Assembly (NCBI GenBank): GCA_963281255.1
Contig: OY725492.1
Coordinates: 5,407,132 to 5,471,131 of the forward strand
DNA from: Aphrocallistes beatrix
Taxonomy: Eukaryota; Porifera; Hexactinellida; Sceptrulophora; Aphrocallistidae
Length of the DNA: 64,000 nt
Reading direction: 5' to 3'
Part shown: piece after piece, positions 61,247 to 64,000 of the stretch
How the letters are laid out: every line of letters begins with the position of its first letter
Position numbering within the stretch: position 1 is the stretch's first letter
Position numbers and translations under genes: made by a program
Notes under the pieces: generated by a model
Databases searched by the model: none
The model's input: only the letters and a program-made list of their open reading frames with translations
What the model was told of the DNA's origin: nothing

Positions 61247-64000
61247 CTATCGTCTGGATTTATTTCTGCCCTTTTTCCCTTTCCGCTTGTCAGCCAGGGA
61301 CACATTCCTCCTGTCCTTCTTCATACGAGCGTCCACGCGCTTGTAGCGCCCCTTCACACCTTTCGGCCTGCCACTCTGCCCCCCGCCACTCTTCTTGCTC
61401 ACCACATACGTCACCTTCCCTCTGTCCCGAATCTGACCGGCACGGCGGTAGAGTTTCTTGATTTTATCGATCTTCTCTCTCTCCGCGGTGACGTCACTCG
61501 AGTCCGGCAGGTTGTCCAGGAGTTTGCGCGCGGTTTCTACCTTTTTGGCGGCTTTGAATCTGCGCTTCGCTTTGGCTTCTACGATCTTTTTGATTGGTCG
61601 CTTGTCTATCTCTTTCTGTCTGTCCCTGTAGAACTCCACCTGGGAATGGAGGCGTGAAACTACATACACATGCATTCCTAGGTAGCTTACTTGTTGCTTG
61701 GTAACGGGAAGGATACGGTAGGAATGTTTCTCCTCGTCGTCTAGGAACCAGTCCGGTAGGTCCAGGTTATCATCCCGGTTGGCGTACCGGTTGTAAGCGT
61801 CGTCTGTGATGTCCTGCAGAGACTTCTTGGACCGGAACATCTCCTCCGCCAGCGCCAGCCCCAGCGCGTCCAGCTGCTTAGTTTCAGTTCCAGTTCCAGT
61901 TCCTTCTGCGTCAGATTCCGCACTGGAATCTAAAAATAGACGAGATCATCAAGTGGACATATCAAGATTTAGATAGCAAGCCTTGTTATGTTGGTAGTTC
62001 ACATACCAGATTCCATTTTCTGTTGCTGAGGAGACGTGTCCCCGTTGGTGGTGTGGTTGGAGGGAGTTTTGGCGGGCTTTGACATCTGTGCCACTGCATT
62101 CCTGAGGTCGATGTCCTCGTCTCTCTCCGTTCTGAGATTTGATTGGCTGAACTCTCCTCTCTCGAACCAGATCTCACTCCGAGACGGGAGCCCGCGCTCT
62201 CCTAGCGACTGAAATAGAGATTGGAATGTAAAACATCCCAACAGCTGCTAGGATAGATGTGCATACCTCAGTGAGGAGTGGGTTGTCATCTTCGCTGCTG
62301 AGTAATGTGTCGGAGTGGTAGTCAGGTGGCACGATGTCGACCTCTTTGATCCTATCTTTAGTTCTATTTTTAGTTTTAGCTCCAGTCTCCTCATCCCTCA
62401 TGTCCCAATCATGGCGCAGCAGAGGTGGCTTAAAAGTGGCAGGAGTGGCCTCAGGTGTCGGTTCGACACTTCCCTCCATCATGTCATCCAGCTAGAGTGT
62501 CAGAGTGTAACCTGAGATCTGATTGGTCCAGCTGACATAGGAACACACCTGCTGCTGGCTCTTGATGGCGGAGAGGTGGAAAAGTGGCACAGAGGTGTCG
62601 CCCATGCCCTCCGTGCCACCTGGGAACATCTTGAGTGACTCGGCTAGTTTGAGTCTTCGCTTCAACTCTTCTCTCCGCTCCCTCTTCTTCTTCCGCCGCT
62701 TCTCCTTGCTCAGTTCCAGATTCAGGAGTTTCAGTTCCGATTCTCCTTCCGACACATCTGCCACTTCTGAGTCTGAGGCGGGATGTGTCCTCTCTTCTGA
62801 TTGGTCGATAAACGCGCGCATCTGCTCCCGCCACTTCAGCAGACTGCGCAGCTCACTCCTCCCCAACACCTGGATGTCCTAAAAATAGCACACGCGTATG
62901 AGTGCTATTTATAGAATAGTGGCACACTTGATTTAATATATTCACGCCACAATTTCATGTTTTCACACCTTGAAGTAGGCTAACACCTCATCAGAAGTGT
63001 CGGGGTGTTTCCTAAACATCTCCACATCCACTTCCAAACAACTAGCGCCCTTTAACACTTCCAAGTGTCGCTGTGTCGTCACGAACTCAGAGAGTGGCAC
63101 AGGTCTGTAGAGGAGGGGGTGTGAGGTGTCGCTGTACCCCTCCGCGCGCCTCTTTTTCTTAGAGGAGAGCAGCTGTGACACTTGGATCTTATCTGGCGCC
63201 TTTTCTAGTTTCAGTGGCTGTGTCGTTTGTATTTCAGCCTCCTAAGCGACACCATTAACCACAATGTAATTACAATATAATCAGAATGTAATCACAATGT
63301 AATCACATTGTAATCAGAATGTAATCAGCTGATATTAGTCATTGTCACCTGGAAGACGTGTCGCGGGTCTAGGATCTTGGGGTCGATCTTGTCGGGCGCC
63401 AGATACCCTCTGCAGACTATAAATATCTCGGCGCTCTCCAGACGCGACGCCTCTGGTTTGGTGGCATTCACGTGGTGGAACAGCTGCTGACACACCCATA
63501 GCAACGCCGAGTAGTCTTTGGAACGGAACACCTTGGTCAGGAACCACCCGCCCTCTCTCAGGAAGTGGCACGCCAGCGACAGTGCCTTCAGACACAGCGA
63601 TACCTGCAAAACAAAATAAACACGGCTATTTATAGTATACACCTGTCTATTTATAGTAACCTGATCGAACGCGTCTTGTTCCCAGGCAGAGCCCATATTT
63701 GGAGCGCCATCGTTGAGCACTACGTCCGCTTTGGCGCCCTTTCCCAGCTCCTTCGTCAACATTCCACGGCACTGATCCGTTGTTATGTCGCACTGGAATG
63801 TCTTCACACCTGGAATGGGCGCAATAGGCACCAGGTCCACCCCGACAACGCGGCTGGAGACTGGCATGTGCTGCTGTGCCACCTGCAGCCAGCTGCCCGG
63901 GGCTGCGCAGAGGTCGACGAGACAGCTGGAACTGTCCAGGAATTGGAAGCGCCGGTTCAGCTGTAGCAGCTTGAAGGCCGCCCTGCTCCGGTACCCGGTC
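61247..64000 (-). CDS. FTSJ3: FTSJ3/SPB1 pre-rRNA 2'-O-methyltransferase (5' end beyond window)
   Basis: Exons on the minus strand: 64000-63661 (partial), 63603-63349, 63241-62969, 62878-62549, 62491-62267, 62208-62007, 61929-61691, 61639-61247. All are joined in frame by GT-AG introns of 51-107 bp. The N-terminal FtsJ domain shows [20 protein letters not shown], the SAM-binding [42 protein letters not shown] and KVFRSKDY, giving the K-D-K type catalytic set of RrmJ-like methyltransferases. The middle has the SPB1-type [17 protein letters not shown] and a Lys/Glu-rich coil. The C-terminal domain contains [44 protein letters not shown] and a basic nucleolar-type tail ending KGRNKSRR. It works in large-subunit rRNA maturation in the nucleolus. 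Roughly 25 N-terminal residues are missing. Confidence 0.95.
61640..61690 (-). other. 51-bp FTSJ3 intron that is stop-free and a multiple of three
   Basis: Donor GTAAGC, acceptor CATTCCCAG. Removing it gives PVTKQQ-VEFYRD, the expected family sequence (PVTKEQVEFYK). Retaining it would insert 17 codons ([17 protein letters not shown]) without a stop. Confidence 0.85.
63262..63330. repeat. Short tandem repeat in an FTSJ3 intron
   Basis: Five to six imperfect units of about 11 bp (AATGTAATCAC) in the 107-bp intron 63242-63348. Confidence 0.75.

Overview
The window looks like a compact, AT-rich invertebrate animal genome. Spliced genes of clear metazoan type (FTSJ3/SPB1, an SLC41-type Mg2+ transporter, a TKL-family kinase) lie beside intronless genes (TBC1D22, NHL propellers, APOL-like proteins). 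Most introns are 51-107 bp, and many of their 3' ends match a strong (T)CTATTTTTAG / CTATATATAG consensus. One intron of about 28.8 kb holds a whole cluster of other genes. Short introns plus nested genes would fit an early-branching animal with a compact genome, such as a glass sponge. That placement is an inference and no taxon-specific marker was found.

Region 1 (1-26.5 kb) is a tandem array of 13 copies of a small intronless gene, all on the minus strand. Each copy encodes a free-standing six-bladed NHL-repeat beta-propeller of about 300 aa. Nine copies are open and four are broken by frameshifts or truncation. The copies share a TATA box 86-92 bp upstream of the ATG, a palindromic upstream block and several hundred bases of flanking sequence. 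Non-autonomous DNA transposons (Tc1-like, pogo-like, hAT-like) sit in some copies of the repeat unit and not in others, so the array keeps filled and empty insertion sites side by side. The left edge of the window already holds flanking sequence of another unit.

Region 2 (27.1-30.4 kb) holds a two-exon TKL-type protein kinase and, upstream of it on the same strand, the last two exons of an SLC41 transporter.

Region 3 (30.4-59.2 kb) is, by exon order and splice phase, intron 3 of that SLC41 gene. It contains TBC1D22 and eleven apolipoprotein-L-like (APOL-like) loci on both strands: seven open genes, two frameshifted ones, one copy lacking its membrane hairpin and one C-terminal fragment. They fall into three subfamilies. 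They were spread by segmental duplication (34.7-39.8 kb against 51.4-56.1 kb) and are embedded in transposon debris, including two copies of a foldback element with inverted GGCCGAAT arrays. One of these inserted exactly at the start codon of an APOL-like gene.

Region 4 (59.2-64 kb) holds SLC41 exons 1-3 and, 72 bp upstream of its ATG on the same strand, the stop codon of FTSJ3, which runs off the right edge. The 72-bp gap with a splice-acceptor-like site just before the SLC41 ATG suggests an operon-like, possibly trans-spliced, gene pair.

The most novel feature is the APOL-like cluster nested in the transporter intron. Its type II members combine divergent N-terminal and membrane-hairpin regions with near-identical C-terminal regions. 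The free-standing NHL propeller array is second.
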